DNA of 58,836 nucleotides, from positions 1 through 58,836 of the forward strand of contig RDXB01000047.1 in NCBI GenBank assembly GCA_004292515.1, written 5' to 3'. The notes under the pieces are model-generated. The model searched no databases. It saw nothing but the letters and a program-made list of their open reading frames with translations, and was not told the DNA's origin. The position numbers were made by a program, and so were the translations under genes. Shown here piece by piece: positions 8,528 through 16,712 of this stretch (position 1 is the stretch's first letter; each line of letters starts with the position of its first letter). This DNA comes from Oscillatoriales cyanobacterium (GTDB lineage: Bacteria > Cyanobacteriota > Cyanobacteriia > CACIAM-69d).

Positions 8528-9376
8528 CTAGGTCGGGCCAAGCGGGTCGAGCCAGCGTAACAGTTCCTGGCTTAAACGATTCAGATCGCGGAACAAAAAT
8601 TCCTGCTTCGCCCACTGACCGATCGCATCCAACGGACTAAAAGCCCCGCTCGTTTGCCACTGAATATCCTGACCCAACGGCGTGAGGTGATTTCCCGGCA
8701 AATCTTGGATCGCCAGCCAGCCCGGAAAGCGCCGCTGCAAAATCGGTGCGAGGCGGGCGGATTGGTCTAAATCGTCCGTGCCGAATCGCACCAGCAAGTT
8801 GCGCCGAATGCCGTACTGACTGGCAATCAGTTGCTCCGTTTCTGCGGGTGAGGGGGTGAACTCGGCGTTTAGTTGCTTGTCGAACACATCGGCGGGGATC
8901 GCTCCGGGCACGGCGCGGTTAATCGACTCCAGCACGGGGCCGAAGCGATCGAACAGCGGAATCGCCCGTTGCGCCGAATAGTTATTGAACGCCATCAGCG
9001 CATTGCCGGCCCGCTCCACTTCAAAGATGCTGCCGATTAATAAATGCAGCTTGCAGCCCATGCTGTGGCCGAGGCCATAAACCGGGAGCGATCGCCGCCG
9101 TAGCTGGCCGTGCCGGTAGAGCCAATCGATCGCCCGATCGAACCGGATCAACACATCCTCCGCGATCGCCTCATGGTCAAACCCAGAATTGACAAAGGGC
9201 GTGGCGATCGTCCCGTAGCCGCGATCAGCCAGCCGCTCCAGCAGCCAGCGATAGGTGAACTGCGGCGCGGCCCCCACAAAGGCCCCGCCCAAGAAATGAA
9301 TGACTCCCAACGGATTCGCTGGAATCAGAACCCAAGCGCCATCCAATTCGCGCCACTGTGCCGCTTGTCCCGCCAT
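8528..9376 (-). CDS. DUF1350 family alpha/beta-hydrolase-like protein
   Basis: A 282-residue protein of the DUF1350 family, widespread in cyanobacteria and plastids. It has an alpha/beta-hydrolase look: VIHFLGGAFVGAAPQFTY early on, then the nucleophile-elbow-like GLGHSMGCKLHLLIGS with Ser105, then NNYSAQRAIPLFDRFGP and a C-terminal histidine in LPGNHLTPL. The substrate is not known for the family. The ATG at 9376 gives a sensible N-terminus. It is divergent from dapL across a repeat-containing spacer, so it is probably transcribed alone. Confidence 0.78.
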   Translation of the reverse strand: MAGQAAQWRELDGAWVLIPANPLGVIHFLGGAFVGAAPQFTYRWLLERLADRGYGTIATPFVNSGFDHEAIAEDVLIRFDRAIDWLYRHGQLRRRSLPVYGLGHSMGCKLHLLIGSIFEVERAGNALMAFNNYSAQRAIPLFDRFGPVLESINRAVPGAIPADVFDKQLNAEFTPSPAETEQLIASQYGIRRNLLVRFGTDDLDQSARLAPILQRRFPGWLAIQDLPGNHLTPLGQDIQWQTSGAFSPLDAIGQWAKQEFLFRDLNRLSQELLRWLDPLGPT

Positions 9377-9561
9377 CGATCGCCCGTCCTATCTCGCCCA
9401 TTGCCAAATCCTTGGCATTGTAGCGCTTTGCTTATGGAGCGGGGTTTCAGCGGGATTTTCCCCACCAACTCGCCAGAAGATCCCGCCAGGGCCGTAGGCT
9501 GGTTAGACACTACAACTCCGGGAAACATTCACTCCATCAAACCTGTGACGAGCGATCGCCG

Positions 9562-9645
9562 TGGGGCAAGGTGTTCAAGCCCCTTGTCTGGCTGGTCGGT
9601 CGGGTCAGGGGCAAGGTGCTCAAGCCCCTTGTCTGGTTGGTTGGG
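9562..9645. repeat. Two tandem cores of the miniature element upstream of dapL
   Basis: GGGGCAAGGTGTTCAAGCCC plus CTTGTCTGG and, 45 bp on, GGGGCAAGGTGCTCAAGCCC plus CTTGTCTGG. Both resemble the central palindrome of the miniature elements with a few changes, and both lack the terminal inverted repeats. They fill the 328-bp gap between the DUF1350 gene and dapL and must lie in the dapL leader or promoter region. Nothing else is recognisable in that gap. Confidence 0.7.
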
Positions 9646-9704
9646 TCAGTGAACCGGGTGAGTGAGTGGTGAACATTCCCGATCGCAACCCCCAGGGGCA
9701 AACC

Positions 9705-10940
9705 ATGGCCAGAATTAACGACAACTACCTGAAGCTAAAAGCCGGTTATCTGTTTCCCGAAATCGCCCGCCGGGTGAATGCCTTCGCCGCCGAGCATCCC
9801 GACGCGCCGATTATCCGCCTGGGCATTGGCGACGTGACCGAGCCGCTGCCGGAAGCCTGCCGCACCGCCATGATCAACGCGGTCAACGACATGGGCGATC
9901 GGGGCAGCTTCAAGGGCTACGGCCCCGAGCAGGGCTATGCCTGGTTGCGCGAGGCGATCGCCAAGCACGACTTCCAAGCCCGGGGCTGCGATATTGATGC
10001 CTCGGAAATCTTCATCTCCGACGGCTCCAAGTGCGACTGCGGCAACATTTTGGACATTTTCGGCAACGACAACACGATCGCTGTCACCGATCCGGTCTAC
10101 CCGGTCTATGTGGACACCAACGTGATGGCCGGCCACACAGGCGACGCAAACGGTCGGGGCGAGTATGGCGACTTGGTTTACCTGCCCATTTCCGCTGAAA
10201 ACGACTTCACCGCCCCAATCCCCAGCGAAAAAGTCGATCTAATCTATCTCTGTTTCCCCAACAACCCCACGGGAGCCGTCGCCACCCGCGAACACCTGCA
10301 AGCCTGGGTCGATTACGCCCGCAGCAACGGCTCGATCATCTTCTTCGATGCCGCCTACGAAGCCTTCATCACCGATCCGGCGATCCCCCACTCGATTTTT
10401 GAAATTGAAGGGGCCCGCGACTGCGCGATCGAGTTCCGCTCCTTCTCCAAAAATGCTGGCTTCACGGGAACCCGTTGCGCCCTCACTGTTGTGCCCAAAA
10501 CCCTGAATGGCACAACAGCCGATGGTCAATACATCGATCTCTGGAGCCTCTGGAACCGTCGCCAATCCACCAAGTTCAACGGCGTGTCCTACATCGTCCA
10601 GCGCGGAGCCGAAGCGGTCTACTCACCGGAGGGTCAAGCCCAAACCCAGGCTCTGGTCAGCTTCTATCTAGAAAATGCCCAAATTATTCGCAACAAGCTG
10701 ACCGAAGCAGGCTTGGCGGTCTATGGCGGCATCAACGCGCCCTATGTGTGGGTGCAAACGCCGAATGGTCTGTCGAGCTGGGATTTCTTCGATAAGTTGC
10801 TGCACACCTGCCATGTGGTGGGCACGCCGGGTTCGGGCTTCGGGGCGGCGGGCGAAGGCTATTTCCGCATTTCGGCCTTCAACAGCCGGGCCAACGTGGA
10901 AGAAGCGACCCGCCGGATCGTGGAAACCTTTAAGGCGTAA
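9705..10940 (+). CDS. dapL: LL-diaminopimelate aminotransferase
   Basis: PLP-dependent enzyme converting tetrahydrodipicolinate directly to LL-diaminopimelate, the one-step lysine and peptidoglycan route used by cyanobacteria and plants. 411 residues, the normal length. Visible family signatures: [20 protein letters not shown] at the N-terminus, [18 protein letters not shown], the PLP-region [19 protein letters not shown], and the Schiff-base lysine Lys249 in [12 protein letters not shown]. The start is the ATG at 9705, which gives the canonical [10 protein letters not shown]; the 13 upstream in-frame codons are repeat-derived spacer. Confidence 0.96.
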   Translation: MARINDNYLKLKAGYLFPEIARRVNAFAAEHPDAPIIRLGIGDVTEPLPEACRTAMINAVNDMGDRGSFKGYGPEQGYAWLREAIAKHDFQARGCDIDASEIFISDGSKCDCGNILDIFGNDNTIAVTDPVYPVYVDTNVMAGHTGDANGRGEYGDLVYLPISAENDFTAPIPSEKVDLIYLCFPNNPTGAVATREHLQAWVDYARSNGSIIFFDAAYEAFITDPAIPHSIFEIEGARDCAIEFRSFSKNAGFTGTRCALTVVPKTLNGTTADGQYIDLWSLWNRRQSTKFNGVSYIVQRGAEAVYSPEGQAQTQALVSFYLENAQIIRNKLTEAGLAVYGGINAPYVWVQTPNGLSSWDFFDKLLHTCHVVGTPGSGFGAAGEGYFRISAFNSRANVEEATRRIVETFKA

Positions 10941-10967
10941 CCGCTAAAACTGCGTCATAACCCGTAG

Positions 10968-10992
10968 GGGCGCACCGATCCGATGTGCGCCC
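10968..10992. terminator. Stem-loop after dapL, possible terminator or REP unit
   Basis: GGGCGCAC paired with GTGCGCCC around a nine-base loop, 28 bp past the dapL stop. There is no T-run after it, so it may be a repeat palindrome that acts as an mRNA 3' end rather than a classic terminator. The sequence between it and the transposase gene carries a further palindrome. Confidence 0.4.
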
Positions 10993-11018
10993 TCAACTTC
11001 TACCTGTAGTAGTAGTAG

Positions 11019-11035
11019 GGTGGGCAATGCCCACC
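11019..11035. repeat. REP palindrome, left flank of the RAYT gene
   Basis: GGTGGGCAATGCCCACC is a near-perfect palindrome preceded by GTAGTAGTAG. Related palindromes occur at 11661, 11815, 20601 and 23679. It lies 36 bp before the REP-associated transposase start, as expected for its substrate. Confidence 0.8.
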
Positions 11036-11071
11036 ATTCATTAATAGGAACTTAAGAAATAGGAATTTAAG

Positions 11072-11647
11072 ATGTCGGACTATCGACGATCGCGAATTTC
11101 TGGCGGCACATTCTTCTTAACCATTGTCACCTACAGAAGACGACCATTATTTAGAGATAGGACACCAGTAGAGAAACTGCGACGAGCGATCGCAACTGTC
11201 AAGGCCGAGACCCCATTTGAGATAACTGCCGCCGTCGTTTTGCCAGATCACTTGCATTTTATTTGGACATTACCACCGGGGGATTCCAATTTTTCCCGGC
11301 GAGTGGGCCGTCTAAAAGTACTATTCACTCAATCTCTATTTGGAATAGGTGCTTCAGCCAGAGCAGATTCAGAATCAAGACGTAAGCATCGGGAAAGTGA
11401 TGTTTGGCAGCGTCGTTTCTGGGAGCACACCATTCGAGATGAAGTTGAGCTAGAAGACTGTTTAAATTACATTCACTACAACCCTGTAAAACATGGACTA
11501 GTGTCATGTCCACATGATTGGGGGTATTCCAGTTTTCGCCAATGGGTCGAGAAGGGTCATTACCCAACAGATTGGGCCTGCAATTGCCAGGGTCAACTAT
11601 CCACGAAACTAGAGTTTAACAATCTTGCTTCCTACACTAAGGAATAG
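11072..11647 (+). CDS. REP-associated tyrosine transposase (RAYT)
   Basis: Single-stranded-DNA transposase of the IS200-like Y1/HUH superfamily that acts on REP palindromes. 191 residues, full length. The signatures are GGTFFLTIVTYRRRPLF at the N-terminus, the HUH metal site His60-Leu-His62 in VLPDHLHFIWTLP, WQRRFWEHTIRDE, and the conserved YIHYNPVKHG block (133-142) carrying the catalytic tyrosine. Typical WGYSSFRQWV follows. The gene is flanked on both sides by GTGGGCAnTGCCCAC palindromes, the arrangement known for active RAYTs. Its extra C-terminal 30 residues show no motif. Confidence 0.93.
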   Translation: MSDYRRSRISGGTFFLTIVTYRRRPLFRDRTPVEKLRRAIATVKAETPFEITAAVVLPDHLHFIWTLPPGDSNFSRRVGRLKVLFTQSLFGIGASARADSESRRKHRESDVWQRRFWEHTIRDEVELEDCLNYIHYNPVKHGLVSCPHDWGYSSFRQWVEKGHYPTDWACNCQGQLSTKLEFNNLASYTKE

Positions 11648-11660
11648 GCTGCAGCCGTAG

Positions 11661-11831
11661 GGCGGGCACTGCCCACCAACAACCACCATTTCACAACCAC
11701 CATTTCAAAGAAACGCAATCGTACTCCAAACAAGGAACTGTAGTCTTCCAGTCAATTTCATTTTTGGGGAGAGTGGTGGGCAGTGCTTCCAGTCGATTTC
11801 ATTTTTTGGGGAGTGGTGGGCAGTGCCCACC
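11661..11831. repeat. REP cluster, right flank of the RAYT gene
   Basis: Two full palindromes, GGCGGGCACTGCCCACC (11661-11677) and GGTGGGCAGTGCCCACC (11815-11831), bracket a direct duplication of about 40 bp: each copy begins CTTCCAGTC and ends GTGGTGGGCAGTG (near 11747-11786 and 11787-11826). The first duplicate ends in only half a palindrome. The 262-bp gap to the next gene holds nothing else. Confidence 0.75.
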
Positions 11832-11909
11832 CTACTAAGCTTCACTAGGCGGTTGATTCCATCGTTCCCACGCAGAGCATGGGAACGATAAAAATTTTGT
11901 GCGATCGCC

Positions 11910-13850
11910 TCAGCGTCTCCAGGTACGGCGCAAATCTTCCCAGGGACTGAGGGCGCACCCCCAAAAAAACGATCGCCGCACCGATCGCACCCAATCATCC
12001 TGGGTCGGGTTGGTGGGTAGCAGGCGCAGGGCTTTGGAGCCATTGGCCACCATGATCCGCAGGGCCAAAAGCGGCCAGGCGATCGGGGGCGTGACAATTC
12101 GTTTGAGGGCAAAGGTCGCCAACCCGCAGGCCCGCGCCAACTGGCATAGATAGGCCCGATCGAGTCGCCAAGCGGGAATTTGGTGGTGGGTACGCAGGCG
12201 GGGTGCAAAACCAATCCCATAGCCTGATCGCGCCAAGTAAAGCAGCGGTTCGTAGTCGTCGCCCTGGACAAAGCGCCCGGCCCGCTTCCCGCCTAGGTGG
12301 GGTTCTGGGGGCACGGCGGCCAGCCAGGCGGCGCGGTTGACCACCAAGGCGGCCGCCGGGGGCAACCGTAACTGGTGCGCGTCAAATTGGCCGGGGCGAT
12401 CGGCAAATTCCGGGTAATCACGAATCGCTAAGTATCCTGCCAGCTCGTGCAGGGCCGGGGGCGGCTCGACTGCATAAGCGCCCAGAATTTTGCCGCCAAA
12501 GGCTCCCAGTTCCGGGTGGGCTTGGGCAAAGGCGATCGCCTCTCGCAGCCAGGCCGGTTCTGGCCAGTTGTCGTCATCCAACAGGGCCACCCAGCGGGCC
12601 CCACTCAGACGCATGGCCCGTTGGCGAGCAAAGGCGGCTCCTTGGCGGGGTTCTTGGCTGATGTGTAGCGGGCAGGCCGTCCAAGTTTGCTGAATCTGGA
12701 TCAAGACTTCCCAGGTGCGATCGCGGCTGTTGTTGTCGATCGCCCAAATTTCCCAGGTCAGTCCCTCGGGAATCTCCAGATCCCGCAAGCGATCGAACAG
12801 GGCTGGTAACCGTGCCGCGCCGTTATAGGTGGGAATGGCGATCGCGATCGAGTCGGCCGCCAGCAACGGGGCCGGACTGCGGGCCAGGGTGGCCTCGCGA
12901 TCGTGCAGCCAGCGTCCCATCACCCCAGGACTGGTGAGGGTGCTGATCAGGAGCGATCGCTCGCAAACCAGCACCGGATCGGGCGATCGCCAGCCTCCGG
13001 GATGGGCCAGCGCCCATTGCCAGCAGCGCCGGAGGTCAGACAAAAAATAGAACCCCGTGGCGATCGGGCGGCGGGGGCGATCGACCCGCAACATCCGCAC
13101 CACATACCGACTCCAGCCAATGCCCCGGGCAAAGGGCCGCAGATAATCCGCCGTCAGTCGCTGGGCTGGGATTTGGTGGATCAACTGCATCGTGGGGCAA
13201 TAGGCGATCGCATAGCCCGATCGCTGCAAGTAGACCAGGGCTTCGAGATCTTCCGAGGTCAGCCAGGTGTCGCCCGTGCGGCCGCCCAGGATCAACCGCC
13301 GGGGAACGCAGGCCAACCAAGCCGATCGCCGCACCACCAGCCCCGCCGACGGGGGCAGCAAGCCTGGGTGGGGATCGTAAACAAAGGGTCGATCGCCCCG
13401 ATCGACAATGGCAAACAGCGATCGAATCCGTCCAAAGCCTACCGGCTCCGGCCCCGCCAACTCCGGCAAAATCCGCCCACCAAAGGCCCCCACCAAGGCG
13501 CGATCGACCCAAGCACTTTGGGCAAAGGCCCAGACCTGGGCCACCCAATCGGCCGCAGGCACGGTGTCATCATCCAAGAACGCTACCCATTGCCCTTGGG
13601 CCCGCTCGATCGCCCGTTGTCGTCCAAAGGCCGCGCCCTGCTCCGGTTCGCAGTCCCAATGGATCAAGGGCGATCGCTGCTGAAAGTCCCGCAGCACCTC
13701 CAGGGTGCGATCGCGGCTGTTGTTGTCGATCACCCAGATTTCCCAGTCGATCGCTTCGGTATTGATTTGGGCCAACAGGGCCGCCAGCACCATCGGCAGG
13801 CGATCGGCTCCGTTGTAAGTGGGAATGGCAACTGTCAGCGCACAAGTCAT
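11910..13850 (-). CDS. Double-domain HpsE-like glycosyltransferase 2
   Basis: Two complete GT2 domains of the HpsE type (hormogonium polysaccharide family) in one 646-residue protein. Domain 1 (about 1-330) has VAIPTYNGADRLP, IDNNSRDRT, QGAAFGRQRA, the metal-binding LDDD at 92-95, GAFGGRIL, LPPSAGLVVRRSAWLA and SEDLEALVYLQRSGY. Domain 2 (about 334-646) repeats the same order, with LDDD at 424-427. The usual family length is about 320 residues, so this is an internal duplication or fusion. Both halves keep the acidic triplet and may be active. I start at the ATG at 13850; an ATG at 13859 and a TTG at 13868 are also in frame. Role: extracellular polysaccharide synthesis, inferred from the family. 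Confidence 0.82.
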   Translation of the reverse strand: MTCALTVAIPTYNGADRLPMVLAALLAQINTEAIDWEIWVIDNNSRDRTLEVLRDFQQRSPLIHWDCEPEQGAAFGRQRAIERAQGQWVAFLDDDTVPAADWVAQVWAFAQSAWVDRALVGAFGGRILPELAGPEPVGFGRIRSLFAIVDRGDRPFVYDPHPGLLPPSAGLVVRRSAWLACVPRRLILGGRTGDTWLTSEDLEALVYLQRSGYAIAYCPTMQLIHQIPAQRLTADYLRPFARGIGWSRYVVRMLRVDRPRRPIATGFYFLSDLRRCWQWALAHPGGWRSPDPVLVCERSLLISTLTSPGVMGRWLHDREATLARSPAPLLAADSIAIAIPTYNGAARLPALFDRLRDLEIPEGLTWEIWAIDNNSRDRTWEVLIQIQQTWTACPLHISQEPRQGAAFARQRAMRLSGARWVALLDDDNWPEPAWLREAIAFAQAHPELGAFGGKILGAYAVEPPPALHELAGYLAIRDYPEFADRPGQFDAHQLRLPPAAALVVNRAAWLAAVPPEPHLGGKRAGRFVQGDDYEPLLYLARSGYGIGFAPRLRTHHQIPAWRLDRAYLCQLARACGLATFALKRIVTPPIAWPLLALRIMVANGSKALRLLPTNPTQDDWVRSVRRSFFWGCALSPWEDLRRTWRR

Positions 13851-13951
13851 GACCGGCATTCTAACCAAGAGCGATCAAACGGCTTGCGATCGTCACCAGC
13901 AATCCTGGCGCGCGATCGCCTTGGTTTGTTTTCGGCCAGGCCCGCCCCCGG

Positions 13952-14434
13952 TCAGGGTTGGGTTTGCTGCACGATTTCGACCCGGAAAGTGTCAATCGCT
14001 GACCATTGCTGGCGTGTGGCGATCGGGGTTTCGCCGGAATACATCGCAATTTGATAGGTGATGCCGCGATCGTCCCGATAGGAACCCAGCTTTAGCAGGC
14101 GTGCATCCCCCTTGGCCACCACCGGCTCCCAGCCACAACATATAAACCGCAGGGGAGCCATACCAAACTCCCGCTGCAAAAATTGCTCAATCACGATCGC
14201 ATCATTGCCCTCTAGGCGATAGCGGGCTTTGGGAACAGCATCAGGCTCAGACGGTTCGAGCTGACAACCCGCAAAAGCCAGTTGCTTGGGCTTTTTGTTC
14301 CAGACAGCGGCAAAGTCCCCACAGGTATTTGCAGCGACAGGGAATGCTGCTTTGGATTGATGGGCAAAGGCGGAGACGATCACCGCTCCGGCTACAGTCG
14401 TGCAAACGAGGGAAACTTTAGATCGATCGCGCAT
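13952..14434 (-). CDS. Secreted DUF4952-like protein
   Basis: A 160-residue protein from the ATG at 14434, which gives a clean signal peptide: MRDRSK, a hydrophobic run VSLVCTTVAGAVIVSAFA, and a likely cut near SKA-AFP. The mature part has CGDFAAVWNKKPKQLAFAGC and a conserved FICCGWEP, a pattern I associate with DUF4952. The four cysteines suggest disulfides in the periplasm. Function unknown. It lies 101 bp upstream of the double glycosyltransferase on the same strand, so co-transcription is possible. Confidence 0.62.
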   Translation of the reverse strand: MRDRSKVSLVCTTVAGAVIVSAFAHQSKAAFPVAANTCGDFAAVWNKKPKQLAFAGCQLEPSEPDAVPKARYRLEGNDAIVIEQFLQREFGMAPLRFICCGWEPVVAKGDARLLKLGSYRDDRGITYQIAMYSGETPIATRQQWSAIDTFRVEIVQQTQP

Positions 14435-14911
14435 GGCTGGTGTCACTCTCGCTAGGGCGTTGGATCGCAAAGGAAGCAAACACCGAAACCATTTCGACGG
14501 CTGTTCAATCAATCTTGGAATCACTTGTTCCAGGGCATCGCGCCAGTGAGTTGCGAGGTCATGCTGTTTCTTTCAGGGCAATTGCGAAGCTATCCGCAAT
14601 TGACCGATTCCAAAATGTCATGAAATCTTGGAATGCCAAAATGTCGTGAAATCTTGGAATGATGGATCGAGATCCTCGCATATAAAAATCCGATGAACTG
14701 TTCATCCTGGCCCCTTTTTCCATTGCTGTTCCTGGGGTCGATGTACCAGTCCATCCTATTGGTCAAAATTGGTCAAAATCAGTACATCAGCCCGTCCAAT
14801 GCTCTACTTAGATTGCCAGTGATAGCGCCTCGTGCCAGTAACTTTCCTGACCGAGAGGGTAATGAATGGCACTCGCCAAAATGGGTATGGAATGGGCTGG
14901 CGCGATCGGGT
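14435..14911. other. Spacer without a recognisable gene
   Basis: No frame here has family resemblance. It contains a 26-bp direct repeat (CCAAAATGTC then RTGAAATCTTGGAATG) at about 14612-14663 and a shorter duplication GGTCAAAATT near 14761. The promoter of the secreted protein gene, which is transcribed leftward, should lie in this spacer, but I see no convincing -35/-10 pair. Confidence 0.5.
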
Positions 14912-16147
14912 CTATTGAGCATTCCCAGGAGCGCGATCGGGATCAAAACCCAATTCCCGCAGCGTTTGGCGAATGCGATCACCCTCGGGAGACTGCTGGG
15001 CTTCGTAGAGAACAATGGCGCACTTAAAGGCCTTCAGGCTTTCGGGTACATTACCGCCCTTGAGGAACGCGGCCCCGAGGTTTTGATAAAACTCCGGTTT
15101 TTGGGGATCAAGTTCGATCGCCCGTTCATAGTGGGCGATCGCTTCCATCGTGCGGTTCATCGCCCGCAAAGTCGATCCCAAACTGTAGTGAGCGATCGCA
15201 AAATTCGGATCGATCTGGGTAGCTTTTTGATAGGAATCACAAGCCGATCGTAAGTCCCCCTGTTGTCGATAGAGTCCCCCTAAATTAATCAGCGATCCGA
15301 GGGTCAAAATCGGCAACACGGGTTGCTTCAGCGCCGCCCGATAATGGGCACGGGCGAGATCCAGTTGTTGTTGCTGGCTATAAAAAATCGCCAAGTGATA
15401 GTGCAACTCATAAAGCACTTCCACAAGCTGTTCTTGTTCGGCCCGTTTGAGGCCAGTTTTCAGCAGTTGGCGGCCTTGCTCCACCTCGCCAAAGTCAATC
15501 AGCAACGCACCCAATTTGCTGCAAACGTAGGGATCATCCGGGTGAGCCTGCCAAAATTGCTCCATGGCCGCGCGTGCTCGCTCCGCTTTCGATTCGCTGG
15601 CGATCCGATCGAGCCGATAGCCATCATGGTCGATCGCCGGAATCGCCAGGGAGGCAATTTTCCAGTGAGGTTCCCGTTGCAACAGGGCCATCACGCTGTC
15701 GTCAATGATCGCGTGGTAGGGGCGATCGAACTGCACCCCAGGATGGCGACGAAACAAGCGCGACACCAGGGAGTAGGGCGATTGCACTGCGCCAATTTCC
15801 CGACGCACCAGGTTCACCACCAAATGCTCAGGCGGGGCGATCGCCTCCCGAAGCGCCGGCCCCACCGCTGGCAACAGCCACTCATCCGCATCCAACACCA
15901 GCACCCAATCCGCTGTGATCTTGGCTAGGGCTGCATTGCGCGCCGCCGCAAAGTCATTGCACCAGTCAAAAAATTCCACCTGCGCCCCGTAGGCCCGCGC
16001 CTTGTCCACGGTGTCATCGGTGGAGCCGGTGTCCAGCACCAAAATTTCGTCAACCCAATCGCGCATACTTGCCAAGCAGCGATCGATCTGGTGCGACTCG
16101 TTTTTGACCACCAGCGATAGACAAAGACGTGCAGAATCGGAACTCAT
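14912..16147 (-). CDS. SunS-like GT2 glycosyltransferase with TPR tail
   Basis: An N-terminal GT2 domain (about 1-215) of the WaaE/SunS-like type: LSLVVKNESHQIDRCLAS, ILVLDTGSTDDTVDKA, FFDWCNDFAAARNAAL, and the metal-binding LVLDADEWL. A tetratricopeptide region follows (about 220-395), with repeats such as YQKATQIDPNFAIAHYSLGS and HYERAIELDPQKPEFYQNLG. Such proteins glycosylate proteins or build surface polysaccharide; the target is not evident here. The ATG at 16147 sits next to a repeat-rich spacer. Confidence 0.8.
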   Translation of the reverse strand: MSSDSARLCLSLVVKNESHQIDRCLASMRDWVDEILVLDTGSTDDTVDKARAYGAQVEFFDWCNDFAAARNAALAKITADWVLVLDADEWLLPAVGPALREAIAPPEHLVVNLVRREIGAVQSPYSLVSRLFRRHPGVQFDRPYHAIIDDSVMALLQREPHWKIASLAIPAIDHDGYRLDRIASESKAERARAAMEQFWQAHPDDPYVCSKLGALLIDFGEVEQGRQLLKTGLKRAEQEQLVEVLYELHYHLAIFYSQQQQLDLARAHYRAALKQPVLPILTLGSLINLGGLYRQQGDLRSACDSYQKATQIDPNFAIAHYSLGSTLRAMNRTMEAIAHYERAIELDPQKPEFYQNLGAAFLKGGNVPESLKAFKCAIVLYEAQQSPEGDRIRQTLRELGFDPDRAPGNAQ

Positions 16148-16198
16148 GATGCAAGGGAAGGAAATGGCGGTTAAAGCAAGCGCAACAATAATCTTGAC

Positions 16199-16246
16199 AA
16201 ACTCAGGCTTGATAAACTCAGGCTTGGCAAACTCAGGCTTGGCAAA
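16199..16246. repeat. 15-bp tandem repeat, about three units
   Basis: The unit AAACTCAGGCTTGRY is repeated with an exact 15-bp period at 16199, 16214 and 16229, then decays. It lies just upstream of the start of the leftward GT2-TPR gene, so it may be in its promoter or leader. Translated, it would read as a pentapeptide (NSGLA) but no credible gene covers it. Confidence 0.8.
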
Positions 16247-16475
16247 CTCAAAAACGTCAACAAACTCAGACTAGAAACCCAGACCCGTCAGACCCAGGCA
16301 ATTCAGACCCAGACAACAGTAGGTTGGGTTGAGCTTGCGAAACCCAACGCGATCAATGCGAACTTTGCGGGCGTTGGGTTTCGTACCTCAACCCAACCTA
16401 CTCAAAAACGTCAACAAACTCAGACTAGAAACCCGGACTCGTCAGACCCAGGCAATTCAGACCCAGACAACAGTA
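16247..16475. repeat. 80-bp inverted-repeat element between 75-bp direct repeats
   Basis: Positions 16247-16321 and 16401-16475 are direct repeats of 75 bp differing at two positions (both begin CTCAAAAACGTCAAC and end CCCAGACAACAGTA). Between them lies a paired palindrome: AGGTTGGGTT...GAAACCCAACGC and GCGTTGGGTTTCG...AACCCAACCT. This looks like a BIME-type REP doublet. The rest of the 16148-16712 spacer shows no gene. Confidence 0.8.
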
Positions 16476-16712
16476 TCGTAGACAAGGGATTTCTAGGTTT
16501 GACTCCCCATTAGCAAGACCCTGGTTGTCAACGGGTTCATGATGTTGATATGACACCTCAATCATGACCGAATACCCGTTAAAAATTTGCCCAATCCTGA
16601 GCCTAATCAAGTTTGTTCCTGAGTCGCTAGATGCAAGGGGGCCGATCTAGGCTTGGGTGAGGAGCAAATCGCCAATATTTTCATCACTGGTTTATTCGAT
16701 CGCATTCATCCT

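Noticed and set aside
12903-14054. A 383-codon plus-strand frame opposite the double glycosyltransferase
   Set aside because: Antisense shadow with low-complexity Arg/Gly/Gln composition.
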